Below are positions 50,885 to 63,310 of a DNA stretch of 64,000 nucleotides, piece by piece; position 1 is the first letter of the stretch, and each line of letters begins with the position of its first letter. Origin of the DNA: Leptoclinus maculatus. Taxonomy: Eukaryota > Chordata > Actinopteri > Perciformes > Stichaeidae. Both the position numbers and the translations under genes were made by a program. The stretch is taken from assembly GCA_032191485.1 (NCBI GenBank), contig JAVDOI010000007.1, positions 13,047,680 to 13,111,679 of the forward strand, given 5' to 3'. The notes beneath the pieces were generated by a model, which worked only from the letters and a program-made list of their open reading frames with translations, did not search any database and was not told the origin of the DNA.

Positions 50885-52086
50885 GTAGTGTAACAAGTAT
50901 TCAGATTGTTTATCTAAGTGAAAGCAGCTTATGAATATCCTATTGTAAGTAAAAGTATTATTGTGCAGCAGAAAGGGTGTTATTATAATATATATTGTAT
51001 TTTTGCAAATGCATCAACATGTAGGCAGCATTGTAATGTAGTAGTTGGTCAAGGTGGACCTAATATTAAAAATAAGTACTTTACTTTATACATGATTATT
51101 GTCACATTGACTCCCACAGTTCATAAATATTCCACTACATTTATTTGACAGCTGTTTTTACTTTTTAGGTTACGATTTTACAAAACAAATGATGAGCTTG
51201 TTGAGTATGATGATCATATGATATTTATGAACGATTAGCTGATTAATCAGTTTGTTAAATGACAGAAAACACATCAGCTATAACAGCTGGATGAGTTTGA
51301 TTTATTTTTTCATTCAACATTTCATGGTTCCAGCCTCTCACATGTCAGGATGTGCTGCTGACTGGAATGAATCTGACTTTTGTTTGGACAACAGCAGTGC
51401 AAATGCATCAGTAAGAATGATGTAATGAGATCATATTTAATAATGTAACAGTGACAAAATCCATGTTGGCCGCCAGTACTTTCTACGCTTCAAGTACATT
51501 GTTCTAATACTACATAACATACTTTTACTTGAGTAAGATTTTCAATGCAGGTGCATGTGGTATTTATTACTTAAGTAAATCTGAATTCTTCCTCCACGAC
51601 TGATATGTTTTAAGCTCTCCACATGTTTTTAATGTGACGTCTAAAGTATAGGGCTGCAACAGAAACTTGTTTTCATTATTGATTATGTTCATTTTCGATC
51701 AAATAAAAAAAAATTGTTTTTTTGCTCAATGAATTGTTTGTTGTATGAAATGTAAAAAAAAAACCACAAAAAAAGTCCAGATATATTTATTTCACCATCA
51801 CATGTGACAAAGATAAGCACATTCTTACAAATGATTGGATGGAACGACGGAATATTTTGCTTGGAAAATTACTTAAATGAAGAATTGATTATCAGAAGAG
51901 TCGCCATTTTCTGTCAGTCAACTATAACTGAATGAATGCGGTGGAATAAAAAGTACAATATTTCCATCAGAAATGGATTGGAGTAGAAATAAAGATACTC
52001 AAGCAAAGTACACGTCCCTCTAAATGTTACTTCGGTGCAGTACTGGATTAAATGTACTTAGTTACTTGCCACCTCTGCCAGTGGTA
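50885..52086. repeat. Nested cluster of ACTTAAGTA-family repeats
   Basis: A minus-oriented copy is split: its start is at about 51935-52086 (reverse complement of the GTAACTAAGTACATTTA type) and its end at about 50885-51070. Between them lies a plus-oriented copy (about 51075-51603: CCACTACATTTATTTGACAG through ACTTGAGTAAGATTTTCAAT to CTTCCTCCACGACTG). A GGGCTGCAAC-type fragment lies at about 51648-51900. Confidence 0.65.
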
Positions 52087-52089
52087 GAT

Positions 52090-53640
52090 AATAAAGTTTT
52101 GCAGCGTAAAACAGCGAGACAGTGTAGCACATGTGCACATGCTTTGAACCTGCAGGGTGGGGTCATTCATGTTTGGATATCTAATCAGTCCTCAGTGAAT
52201 TGTAGACCAGAAGCAAAAATATTGTGCCGGTCGCTCTGATCAGTCTAATTAATTCCTGAAATGTGTTACATCGTATAGTGTCCTGCTGCTGTCCCGTGAA
52301 AGGCTGCATTGAGGTCTGCTCCGACAGATGGGGTCGGCCTATTGAAACAACTCTGAATCAATATGCAGTGGGCCAGGCTATACATGCTTTGTCTGTGGAG
52401 CACTTTTACAATTATTCTTTTTCTTTTTCTCCTTTCTTTGCTGCTGTTCTCTCTTTATATGCAATATGGAAGCGAGTCAAAGAACATTTCAACAGTCGTG
52501 AAGAGTGGAACACTTTGATTTGAATATGCGGTTCCTGGGCTGTTCCTGCTGAAATTGATGAAACAAGATCCAATCTACAAAAGTATCGCAGGCCTACTAA
52601 TCAGGCAGCGAAGCTACACATAATGTAAATTAACACTCACTTTTGTTATTTTACTCCATCAGTGTTTTAAATGGGTCATTTTGGAACAATGAGAAAATCG
52701 TTGTTTTGTTTTTTATTGAAGGACAGTGCATGTAGTTTTACAACAGAGACTGTAGTATTAAGTATTTGAGTTGTACTGTCTCCCCACAGACACCATGCAC
52801 TGTGAGCCCTCTACTGGTCACACATCTTCTCATTGTAAGCCTGGTCACACCTAAAGCAATAGAAAGCAATTACTGGAATGACATTGACAAGACGTTTAGT
52901 AGCCAGTGTGATAAACATGTCACATATTCTTCACATCAACTAAAGGGAAAGTTCCCCCCCCCCCCTATTATTATTTAATCAGACAACCAGTCTTTTTGAT
53001 CAAGTGGTCTCTTACAGAATCTAGTCGGTGGACTGACAGAAGTCCAACAACAAAACTGATGATGATTTGAATGATTTTTAAAAACTAAAAACAGACTATT
53101 AAGTAGATAAACAATTGAGAATCTTCCACCTTTTTACAGTGTTCTTTTCGTATTTATTTTCTGCCGCTGTGATCATGTAGTTTATTGAGATCAGTATTAG
53201 AATAAAAGTTGTTGGATTTACTAAAATCCTTTTACAACACACTGATTTTTAGAGCAATGCTTTTGTATTTTACATAACCTCAGCGCTTTTCTAATTCATA
53301 CAATTCAATAAAGATCATTTCGATAATTACCTTAATTAGGGAGTAGGAGTGTACATACTAAACTATATCTTAAATCACTCATAAAACGGTGTTTGATAAA
53401 TGAGAAGAGTGACACCTCTGATGAAGATAATATTCCATTCATTAAGGTGGTAACCCTTAGAGAATAAAATGATAGTCAAATGAAATGAAATATTCATGAT
53501 TATACTCTGAGAATTCATGGTACCCACCTGCAATAACTCCTAGATGTCCCGGAACGTCACTATGAGGACCACCTCCCTATTATTGACTACTGTTAGTGGT
53601 AGGAAATGACCCTTTCCAACGGGTCTCGGCATCATGTAGT
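52090..53640. other. Intergenic upstream of tmtc2, no gene recognised
   Basis: AT-rich. No exon or repeat family was recognised. Confidence 0.5.
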
Positions 53641-53659
53641 GTGATTTATTCCCGTCTCC

Positions 53660-54300
53660 GGAGCAGGGGCAGTGCGCATGCGCTCAATATATCCCAACCA
53701 CATGCGTTTGAATAACGCCTGCATCAATTTACCAGAGACACGAGGAGCAGGAGCGGAAGTGATGCAGATTTATCTCAGTATTAAAGCATGAGATCGATTA
53801 TGGAATAAGAGACCACTACTAGGAAAACAAATATATGTAGAAGCTATAATATAAATAAACTTATGTAAATAATAGTTAATCCATGTACTTTGGCCAATTG
53901 CTGTTTTAGGTAAGAATAAAACAACATGACACTTCAACAACCAGATAATGCCGAAATGGATGATTGGCTGTTTGAAATTGGGCAGCAACGTGATTCATTC
54001 AGGTACAAATGGCATGAATGAGTCCAGTCATAAGTAATTGAAAAGATGCATCATTGCATCCAAAGTGGGCAAGTACCACTCTCTTTATTCTTCTTTTTTT
54101 GTGTCCAAAAAAAAAGGCTCCATGTTATTTGTGTTAAAGCCTACAGTTAGCAGAACACTTCCTCATATATAATTTCTGATATGCACTTATATACAGTCTA
54201 TTATTGCTCGTGAACGATAACGCTAATCAGCGAGCTTTATTTTGGAAAGCCTAACCGGAAGTTGTAGGTGAGGTTGCGGCTGACTTGAGAGCGGTCCGTC
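53660..54300 (+). promoter_or_regulatory. tmtc2: Putative tmtc2 promoter region
   Basis: An NRF1-like palindrome TGCGCATGCGC lies at 53673-53683, an ETS-like GCGGAAGTG near 53753, and a perfect ETS core ACCGGAAGT at 54254-54262. From about 54240 CpG density rises sharply above the surrounding AT-rich sequence. The transcription start is not determined but is likely near 54.2-54.4 kb. Confidence 0.45.
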
Positions 54301-54706
54301 CAGCATCGGCCGCTGAGCATCAGAGCGCTGATCCTCTCCTCTGTGTCGGGGAGGCGTGCAGCAGACGCTGTCAAGAGATCCACTGACTGAACGCGCTGCT
54401 CGTGTTTTATTTTCTGCCCAACTCTCAGCCGGAGATACACAAAGCTCTCCAGCTCGGACCCAACATGGGTTAGAGAGAAAGCGACCTATGGATTAGCCAC
54501 TTTGTGCACTTCGCCGAGGATGATGGGGGGGGGGAAAGAGACTTGTTTTCGCTGAGACATCCTGACAAAGACGGGGACTGAGATCGGGATTTCGCTGCTC
54601 CTCTCTGTCTCGCTTTGCATCTTTGTCTTCTTTTGATTTTCCTGTTTTTGCATTTTTTTTATTTTATTTTATTTATTTTTTTCCCGCGTGTGTGCGAGGC
54701 AGAGAA
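54300..54706 (+). other. tmtc2: tmtc2 5' UTR with minimal upstream ORFs
   Basis: GC-rich leader containing AUGs at 54465 (Met-Gly-stop), 54488 (Met-Asp-stop) and 54520 (an 11-codon frame), followed by a T-rich tract at about 54630-54683. There is no in-frame ATG upstream of 54707. The 5' border is a guess. Confidence 0.5.
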
Positions 54707-54789
54707 ATGTTTGCAGAATTGCTGTGCGGCGCCGTGGCTCTGGTCCTGTATGTCAACACTCTGGACGCCGATTTCTGCTACGATGACAG
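54707..54789 (+). CDS. tmtc2: tmtc2 first coding exon (gene continues beyond the window)
   Basis: The ATG at 54707 (G at -3) opens 27 codons, beginning MFAELLCGAVALVLYVNTLD and ending ADFCYDD, plus two bases of the next codon. It then meets donor AG/GTATAC at 54790. The pattern of hydrophobic first helix, NTLxADFCYDD and a split Ser/Arg codon matches human TMTC2 (MIAELVSSALGLALYLNTLS, then ADFCYDDS). TMTC1, TMTC3 and TMTC4 have different N-termini. Family knowledge: TMTC2 is a multi-pass ER protein with lumenal TPR repeats that O-mannosylates cadherins and has been tied to ER calcium handling. Only about 3% of the protein is visible. The fish may have a second paralogue, so the a/b suffix is left open. 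Confidence 0.9.
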
Positions 54790-57700
54790 GTATACTTGGG
54801 TGAATGAATGAATGAATGACGTGCAGCTCCGGTGCCGCTAACGTCTCGTGTCTCCGCTGCTGTCCTCACCTGTACCGTTATCGATTCTGGATATGAATAA
54901 ATTCATCATTCATCATGTTTGCAATAACTCCGAATGATATTTCACTACAGCTGCAGCAGCAACACCGGCAGCTGACCCGTGTGAGCTTTTTCATTAACAC
55001 GAGCAGTCTGCCCTCAGGAAAGTATCGATTCATCAATAGAGTAGGGTGCTTTGACTGCCCCGCTGGTCATCATTACCCATCTGTAGTAGCTACAGTGTGT
55101 AAGAAACTTTTAAATCACTGTAGCATTCCTACAGACACGTGTGTGTGTGTGTGTGTTTTATATAGGGATCATGATCATACAGTGTTTTCACACCCCCTGT
55201 CATATTCCTGCTATCTTTCCAGGACCACTATCTAGGATCAGAGTCTGGACTTGCTCTCAAGTCTTTAGTTGTGCTGAGGAAATAATTGATCTCAGGAGGA
55301 CAAATGTGTCTCCTGAAAGCACGACAATAGAAGTCCCCTTTTCCCCCTGAAAACAGATCCGATTGTGCAGCCTTACTGAAACTTTGAGGAAAGTATTTTT
55401 ATTTTTTATTTATCTAGAAAACAAGGAGTAAGTCGTCACCCTGCACTTGGGAACCATCAGTTTGAGGAGGCGGTTCAGCCCGGTTCAGCCCGCTGCTCTA
55501 ACGCAGAGTAATGCATTACTCATAGCTGGCCATTTGGTATTTGATGGCTGAATGGTTGTCGGTGCCTCAGGCTCATTTATGCAGCATCCACGCTCTCATG
55601 TAGGTCAGACGCACCGTCGTAGTCCTGCCGTCCCCCCCCCCATGTTGCATCTCTTGCTGTCGTTGTACACGTTTGTTCATAATGAGCTCACGTTTATAGA
55701 CATTAGGAGTGAGTAGACCTCTTCTCATTAGGACATTGTGCAGTTTGTGATCGTCTGTATCTGCCTCGCCCCCACGGTTTGTGTGTGTATAACAGGTGCA
55801 GCCTTTCAAAGCACACCCAGAGGATACATCTTAGTGAACTAACACTACATTAACACCCTCCGCATCAACCGGTGGTGTATTTGCTTTACAGCTTAGCTCT
55901 TTACATGGAACACTTCCTGCTCAACACGTCCCTAAAGGCCTTTTAGCTGAAAGTCTGATACTTTTCTTGTGTTAAAGTCGCTTGTGTCTTTGCACTTTGT
56001 GTTATGGTCAGGTGGTTCAGGGAGAGAGATGGTGTTCTGTGTCCATAAAGCTGTCAGGGAGTGGCCGTGCTGTGCAGAGGTGAGAGGCTACCTACCTACC
56101 GCTGCTACCGCTGCTGCTGATGTCAGCCGCTGTGTGGCTGCTGGAGAGCCTCGAAGCCTCTGAGCTTTAATGCAAGACAGGAAGCCTAACCCTGATTATT
56201 CTGTTGAAGAGATGTTAAAACATAGTGTTATTTATTACCATTTGAGTCACTGCAGGCTTGCTATGAAACGGATGACTCCTCCAGTCCAAGGCTCTCTGAC
56301 GTGTTCCGTCTCTGACATGCTTTTTTTTTTTTTTATTGCGGCCTATATCTCTCTTCCAGCGTTATCTGTTCTTAACACCATGTGTTTGGTTCGGGCTTGC
56401 AATTAGCAGCCGTCTCCTGTCCCCTTGGGCTCCACTGAGGGAGGGAGGTTGCGAAACAGCGATAATATTGCGAGGGTGAAAAAGCAGCCCCGGACACACG
56501 GACTGATCTAACTCGCTAGTGCTGCCTTCTCGTGGAGGAAATACTGAACGTGTGAGAGACGATAAATCAAAACATGCACGCTTGCCATCACCCAACGCCC
56601 TGCAGCTCGCATCGGCAGGATTTATTCTAACTGCGAGTCCGACGGTAATTTATGGATCATTCAGATAATGTTTTTCAAAGGACATCAGTATTCCAGAATG
56701 TAAGGCCTCGAGCTCCAACAATACCGACCGATAGTTGGATGTTTTCTTCGGTGTGCATTTAAAAGTGAAAGTAAACTCTTCTTTTGAGTGCTCACGATGA
56801 ATAGCTGCAGAAGTATTACATATGGATATTTTGTCACAGTGCAACATTGATTCCTCTCCGTGAGAAGACGGATTGTGATACTTTTTTTTTTGTTGCTCCT
56901 GGCTGTGAAACCATTGCATTGACTTAACTCGGCGAGTGATTAAAAGTTAGGATCCAAAATTGTGGCGGCGTGTGTGTGTGTGTTTGTTTGGGTGCGTGTA
57001 AAATGACTAAGAGCTACAGAGCCTCAGAAGAGACATCTGAGGATTTTTGCAATCGATTGTCTGGTAGTCTCGTACGGCGGCGGAATACTTAATGTCGGTT
57101 TGTCTTTGTGTATTCTTCTCGTGGTGAAAGGAGTGTTTGAGAAGCATAACACTGTTAAGGGCTTCTTATCGCTAACTCGGCTGGTCACACATTAATTTGA
57201 GCAAACTGTAGGCCATGAGGAGGTCACAGTTAAAGGGAAAGAAAGTTTACGCGTGTTACAAGAAATATCCTCCAAGCTGTAAAAAAAAGAAATCTCATGC
57301 ATGACAGTTTCTTGACCCTGCAGCCAGTCACAATCCCTCCCTGGATAAAAAAAAAACTACAGCCTGAAAGAGTAGCCAATCTCCCAGGGAGCTTTTCCTC
57401 TCTCCCCCCTGGACACACTCATCATTAACACATACACAGCTTTGACACCTGCGCCTGGAAAATGGGAATCGTATGTCATGCAGTTCATATCTCATAGCTG
57501 CTATATAATCCACAGTTAGGGCCGAGTGAAGGAACGGGAGAGCCCAGATAAATGTCAGAGGAGAAATACTGCCGCAATAGTGTGTAAGACTGGCCGTGAG
57601 CCTGCACACCTGCGGCACAACAGCGAAAAACCTGGTGAAGGCATCGGTGCGTTATTGGCTTGATTGCAGGTGGCGGAATTTATGTCACAGACCTTTTTAA

Positions 57701-58699
57701 AGTTTCTGATTGATGAAGCTTCCTGTGCCTCAGGTCAACCAAGGGGAGCGCACGAGTAGTGAAGTTTAAAAAAAAAAAAAGGGCCACTTTTTCCATTGAG
57801 CTGTTTTCAAGGTATATTTCAGCCTGCCCACACACACACACACACACACACCGGCTCTATGGATTATCGTTGCCTGTCGGGAGCTTTGACAGATGTGGTG
57901 AACTGCGCCCAGCCCCGGTGTGATGTCTTACGGTTTCGACTGTGTGGGGATGTGTGAAGGTCGCATCCTCCCTGGCCATGGCCGATGATTTATAACACTC
58001 AGACAGTCAGGTGAGAAGGCGAGCCGGCGCTCCTGCTCGAGAGCTTTATTTAGAGAAGTCGGGATCGGGGGGCACAACCGAACGCTTCACGCTGATGCGG
58101 TTTGATGTGAGCTTCGAGTCGATGACGGCAAAGAAGCCACACAGCGCTCTGGGAAGTGACTCATGTTGCTCTAATGATCTACCAACCGGGTTACGGAAAA
58201 AACAACAACGGTAGGGGATCTTTATTAATGTATTTTGGAACATTCTTTTTCCATTTTTGCTTCTTTTTATTCCATTTTCTGTCATGGCGGTTTCCTCAAA
58301 GATGCGCACACAAACAAAAGTAGGCCAGATACTTCGACTTATTGTCTAATGACAAGAAGGTCTTTGCAGAATCTTCATACAGGGCTCTGTGTGGTCCTGC
58401 CGGCCTGTTGACCTACCTGGCCTGACGTGGACTAGGCCGCCGTCTGTGGCCATGGCCGCCTCCTCCTCCTCCTTGGCACTGTGTGTCAGTGCACTGATCT
58501 GGAACCCTTCTCTCATGGCCTATACTGTAGGATGGGCTGTCTGCGGTCGTGTTGAGGGCCCAAGGGCGGCAACCCAGCAGTTTGAGTATCTCTGCTTTTT
58601 TTCCCCTCCCAGTCAGGCTCTCTCTGTCTGCTCCCTGTAATTACCGTCCTGCCTGCAGAGAGGGACTCACGACATGGTTTGGTAGACGTAGCTGCTCCG

Positions 58700-58709
58700 C
58701 TCTCTCTCT

Positions 58710-58776
<67 letters not shown>

Positions 58777-58778
58777 CC
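58700..58778 (+). repeat. (TC)n microsatellite, slightly interrupted
   Basis: A run of about 79 nt with CCC interruptions at its start and end. Confidence 0.97.
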
Positions 58779-61639
58779 AAAACCTTTTAGTCCTCCAGCT
58801 CCCATCATCCAACGACTGCCTCCAGATGGTCCCGTTTGGTAAGCAGTTTAGGGTTTTTCTCCCTTCTGCAGTTTGAAGGGGAAGGTTTTGAAATGGATTC
58901 AAATGGAGGATGTCGTGTTTGCTTGTAGTTGCCAGGGTGGACACATCAAAGTGCCCAATGACACAGACGGTGCGTTACGGAGCCAGTGAAGAGGGCCTCA
59001 TGGCAAAAGCACATGCAGCCATATGTCAAATTGTCAAATGGCAGTGAGTCGTATGAAAGGGCTCACTCATAGTAGACAAAGAAGAAACTACGGAGAATTA
59101 GCTTTGTATCATCTTTCATCTAATTGGTTTTAAGACCAGCAAGGTTCACTCTCACCTCTCTCATAGCGTTTTTAGGCCACAACAAGTAGGTGTTTTCAGT
59201 GAAAGTACCCATTCTACACCACCTTCCCTGCACCAAACGCCTACTACTCCAAAGGAATGCTAATGTCGCTCTGTATCGGCTGGATGTGTTTAAACTGTTT
59301 GCTAACAAGTTAGCCTTAGCAACTAATAAGGTGATACTGTAGCTCGTGTTTGATAGCTTGTTTCTGCACACAAGTGGCTAATTGAATCAGGGTCTGCAGG
59401 TTAATTTAATATCAATTATCAAATGAAAATACCCCAAAATTATGAAAATGACTGATGCCCAGGGTGGCCCTTAAATCACCCGGGACTACGATCTGTTGGC
59501 AGGAGAGGAAGGAGGTGTGTGGGAGGCACCCTGCCCAATCTTGTTGGCGCACACACTTTCTCAGATGAGGGGGAAGATGGTGCTTGTGATTTCTGACCAG
59601 CGTTTACAGATTGAACACAAATTCCATGCGCCAACTTGAGACTGTTCACACACCATGCACATTAGCCATTGTCGTGTCAACACACTTGTAGAGGTAAAAA
59701 GTCCTTTTCGTTCTTTTCATCCCAGTTCCTTTTAAATTTGTCTCTCAAGATGATGAAACGTCACAGAAACGATAACTAATCTCCTGCCATCGAGTCATTC
59801 ACAGAAATGGATTCATCTCTCTTAGCGTGCCGCCACTGGGACCATCTTTAGTTGAGCTCCAGCAACCCGGAAAGATCAGCTCAGTGTCTAACCACAGACG
59901 GATCGGATCTTCCTTTTTCCTAAGCTCTCATCCTCCAACAGATAGCCAATGAGGGTAGAAATAGTTATTTTCACCCTGGCCACCAATGCAAGCTAAGCTG
60001 TCCTGGCAGAATTTCATTTGTTTCTAAAAATACCATTAATGAGGGGTTCTGATATGTTTGTGAGTTGCTTCCCTTACCCCACAAAACCCTACAGAATTAC
60101 TTAAGCATCTGAGTCTTGGGTAGAGCGAGTTCATATTTAGGTCAATAGGAAACAGCTGACTGGATATGATGCTCCTTTTTCTCCCTCACTGTCATCAGGC
60201 CCAGAATAGGGCTTCATTAGACTACAGTATATCTTGGTGGTTGAATTTTACCTCCTAAAGTTCATAAAAACGCTGGCCTTTTTGTACTGTGTTCCCCGAG
60301 TGCAAAAAAAGGAAAAATCTGAAATACCTGCATATTTGGAAAATGTGCAATAGCGATTCAATTTGAGAAAGTGTTTTATTGGTGCACTTCCTAACATGTT
60401 AAAACCATGTGAAAACGCACACATTGCAGCAGAACACTGGAATCCTGCTGCCTGACTGTGGACTTCCTGTTCTCTACCTTTACCTTTCCATTCTGGGTCG
60501 CCACAGGTTTCTCAGTGACTGTCAAAACAGTGAAATTAGCTCCTCAGACTGCTGCGTGGCCCAGAATGGGGCCGCAGCCTCCACTGTGTGAGCTGAGTAT
60601 TGGCGGGTGTGACTTTCTCCTACCAGCACCTCTCTCTATGTCAAGGCTTGAACATTTTTTTTTTTTTTTACACAAACACAATGAAACTGAGAAAATATGT
60701 TGGTTTGCAATGCGTGCAATATTTTGTATCACTTTCTATGATTCAGCTGGGCCAATATCTTGGCAATTATATAACTGCTGTACAGAAATGCTTCAGATAT
60801 GTTTAAATAAACAATAAAAAAGACGAGGTAGGGATCTTAAAGTAATGGGACACAAAGGAGGTGCTCCTAATGCGGAGGCATAATACTGTCCCTAAAGGGA
60901 ATAGAGACACCAAAGAGCACTGAAGCTACACCGAAGTACAGCAATTATAATCTTTATTATCACGGTTACATGATGCAACAAGGCCAATGCATATTCATCC
61001 AAACAATACCTGAAGAAATAAAGATATTCCCAACACCTGAAAACTGTAAAGTGCCCCCATTTGGTCACGGTTTTAAAGATAAATAAATACATGTTTGTTT
61101 ATGTTATGCATTTAAGTAAAAAATAAATCTGGCTGGCTAACAGGAAAACTCTTAACAAATCTGCCAAACTTTTTTACAGGGTTCAATTCCAAGTTAAATA
61201 GCCCTCATCCATAAATCGTGAGAAGAGTGAGTTTGTGTTGGTAAATGAACGCTCCTGATCATTTTTGATGCAATTGATGTTATTAGTAGGCTTCAGTTAT
61301 CAGTTATCATGTGGCTAAAAGGTTTAGCAAAATCTGCAAATAAATTTGGTGACTTTAATAAAATCTGGGACCCGCCAGTGGGTCCTGACCCAGTCTTTGG
61401 GAATGACTGATATGGTTCATATACACTATGCTACAACTGAAAGACACGTTTTAAACAACTGCATTCAAATGTGATTAGCGTGTGAACAGAAGCAGGTTGA
61501 ACAAGGTAGCACCACTAAGCAGCAGTTCAAAGTTAAACACACCACCGGACACCCGTAGTCTCCAGGTCCAGAGGATTTCTAGACTCTTTGATTACCGGAT
61601 AAAACTGCGATCGGCAGTTGATGAAACTGAATAAGTGCT

Positions 61640-63310
61640 GAATCACTCCGGTGATTGCCCGCTTCGGCTGATTGTCATTTGCATAGGTCACTTTTCTCAC
61701 TGTGGGATTGAGAGCTGCTCACCATGGCCATGGTTTTATGAAAGCCCTCGCTGTGCTCCAGCCTGGCCAAGGCAAGCTGCTTCAAAGCTGCATTAATCAG
61801 GCTCTAATGCTTTATAATCACCCGACTGGTATGCGGTGGGATGAGAAATGTAGCCATATGTAGATGTCGGGTTTGGCTGCCTGGTGGTGGATTGAAGCAT
61901 TAGAGATTGTCTTCGCTGCCCTGCACAAGACGTTGACCTTAGTCCTATTTGGTATTCTCAGTGCTGCTTGCCTGGCCATTTAATTAAAAGCCAGCAGATT
62001 ATCTCTTCTAATACATCATGCTGTTAAAGCAGCACACACACATACAGACAGACAGACAGACAGACAGACAATAATCGCCTTAAAATGGGAATGATGTTTA
62101 ATACCGGACTGAATCATCCAGTAACAAAATCCCAGTATTGTATTGGTCAGTATTGCGTGGCAGATGTTCAACACAGCTACTCAATAATGTGAGAAAGGCG
62201 TTAAAGCTGCCAAGGAAACGCACCAAGTCAAAAATGATGGATCAAATGTGCCGTTGGACCAACCGACTGAGATTAGTGGGATTTATAATCGAATAACATG
62301 ATGCATCTGGTGTGTGAAAACAATGTTTTGATCGTGTGCGGTGATGGGTAAATGCTCGCTGTAGGTTGTGCTCCCATCATTGGACGTGGGTCTCAAATGA
62401 TTTGACTCTGCCAGGCTAAATTCTTAATGGGTCTAGACAACGGTTTGGATTTCGAGGGCTAATGCTGGTTGATGGCTCTTAAGCCGTGGCCACTCTCAGG
62501 CTCTTGGCCCTCTTCATATTAATGGGATTAACAGGACTGTGGATGAGAGGGGGCACGACGTGTAAGCAGAGAACCCCAAGCCATTAGAAACAAAAACTCC
62601 CCTGTCCCCCATATCCAACTGGGATGCTTATAGTTCCCCCTTTTCAGTAAAGAAGAGGAGAAGACTACCCCTCTTCCCCGGGCCTCTCCATCTCGGTGGC
62701 CTTATTCTCTGACAAGGAGCACTGGCTCGTTTCGATAGGGTTATGACACAAGTTGGCCAGTTCGGGGGTAATGCCTTTGTCCATTGTGAGAAGAAGGGGG
62801 GGCTGTGTGGTCCCTCTGTTCTCCCTGGACCCAATGAAGGAGGCCATTTGTCCCTAAATAGAGGGGAATTAAGGCCTGGTTGTGTTGCTCTGTTGTTTAT
62901 GAAGGACAAAGAAGCAAGACCTCAGTGTTCCCTGTTTGGACAGAGACGAAAACTGCTTGCAAACCAAACCTGTCAGAACCAATCGGGTGAACTCATTACG
63001 GTCGTACACGCTCTGGTTGGGGTTTTCAAGTGGCAAGACAGAGGACGGAGGGCCAAGGATTCCCAGTTGGTGAGCTAACAGAGGCTTCTTTGTGTTATGA
63101 ATATGCCAGCTCAACTTGTTAGCTTTGGGTGGCATGGATGGAAAGATGATACGACGGTCAATGCACTTGGAGAAATGCGGCCCGGCAAGCTTTTGGAGCT
63201 GGTTGCCAAGCTGGAAAGCAGCCATCAGCTTTTGGTTGCCAAAGCTGCCAGAATGGTTGCGATATTTAATGTAGGATTGGAGTAATTAAATTGCTTTTTA
63301 ATTAAAATCC
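61640..63310. promoter_or_regulatory. Candidate conserved non-coding enhancer cluster in tmtc2 intron 1
   Basis: Three blocks (about 61640-62010, 62370-62560, 62620-63310) are free of simple repeats and mobile elements, have balanced composition and carry typical developmental motifs. These include an octamer ATTTGCAT near 61677, repeated TAATTAA homeodomain cores near 61980 and 63285-63305, and ACAAAG-type SOX sites. Conservation itself cannot be tested from this sequence. Confidence 0.35.

Noticed and set aside
54615..54706. Upstream extension of the tmtc2 protein into a Phe-rich leader
   Set aside because: The frame is open, but it starts at TTG, not ATG, and translates a T-rich tract. 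The first in-frame ATG is 54707, which aligns with the human start.
62041..62070. Short regular repeat considered as CRISPR-like
   Set aside because: It is a (CAGA)n microsatellite with no spacers. No CRISPR array is expected or seen in this vertebrate DNA.
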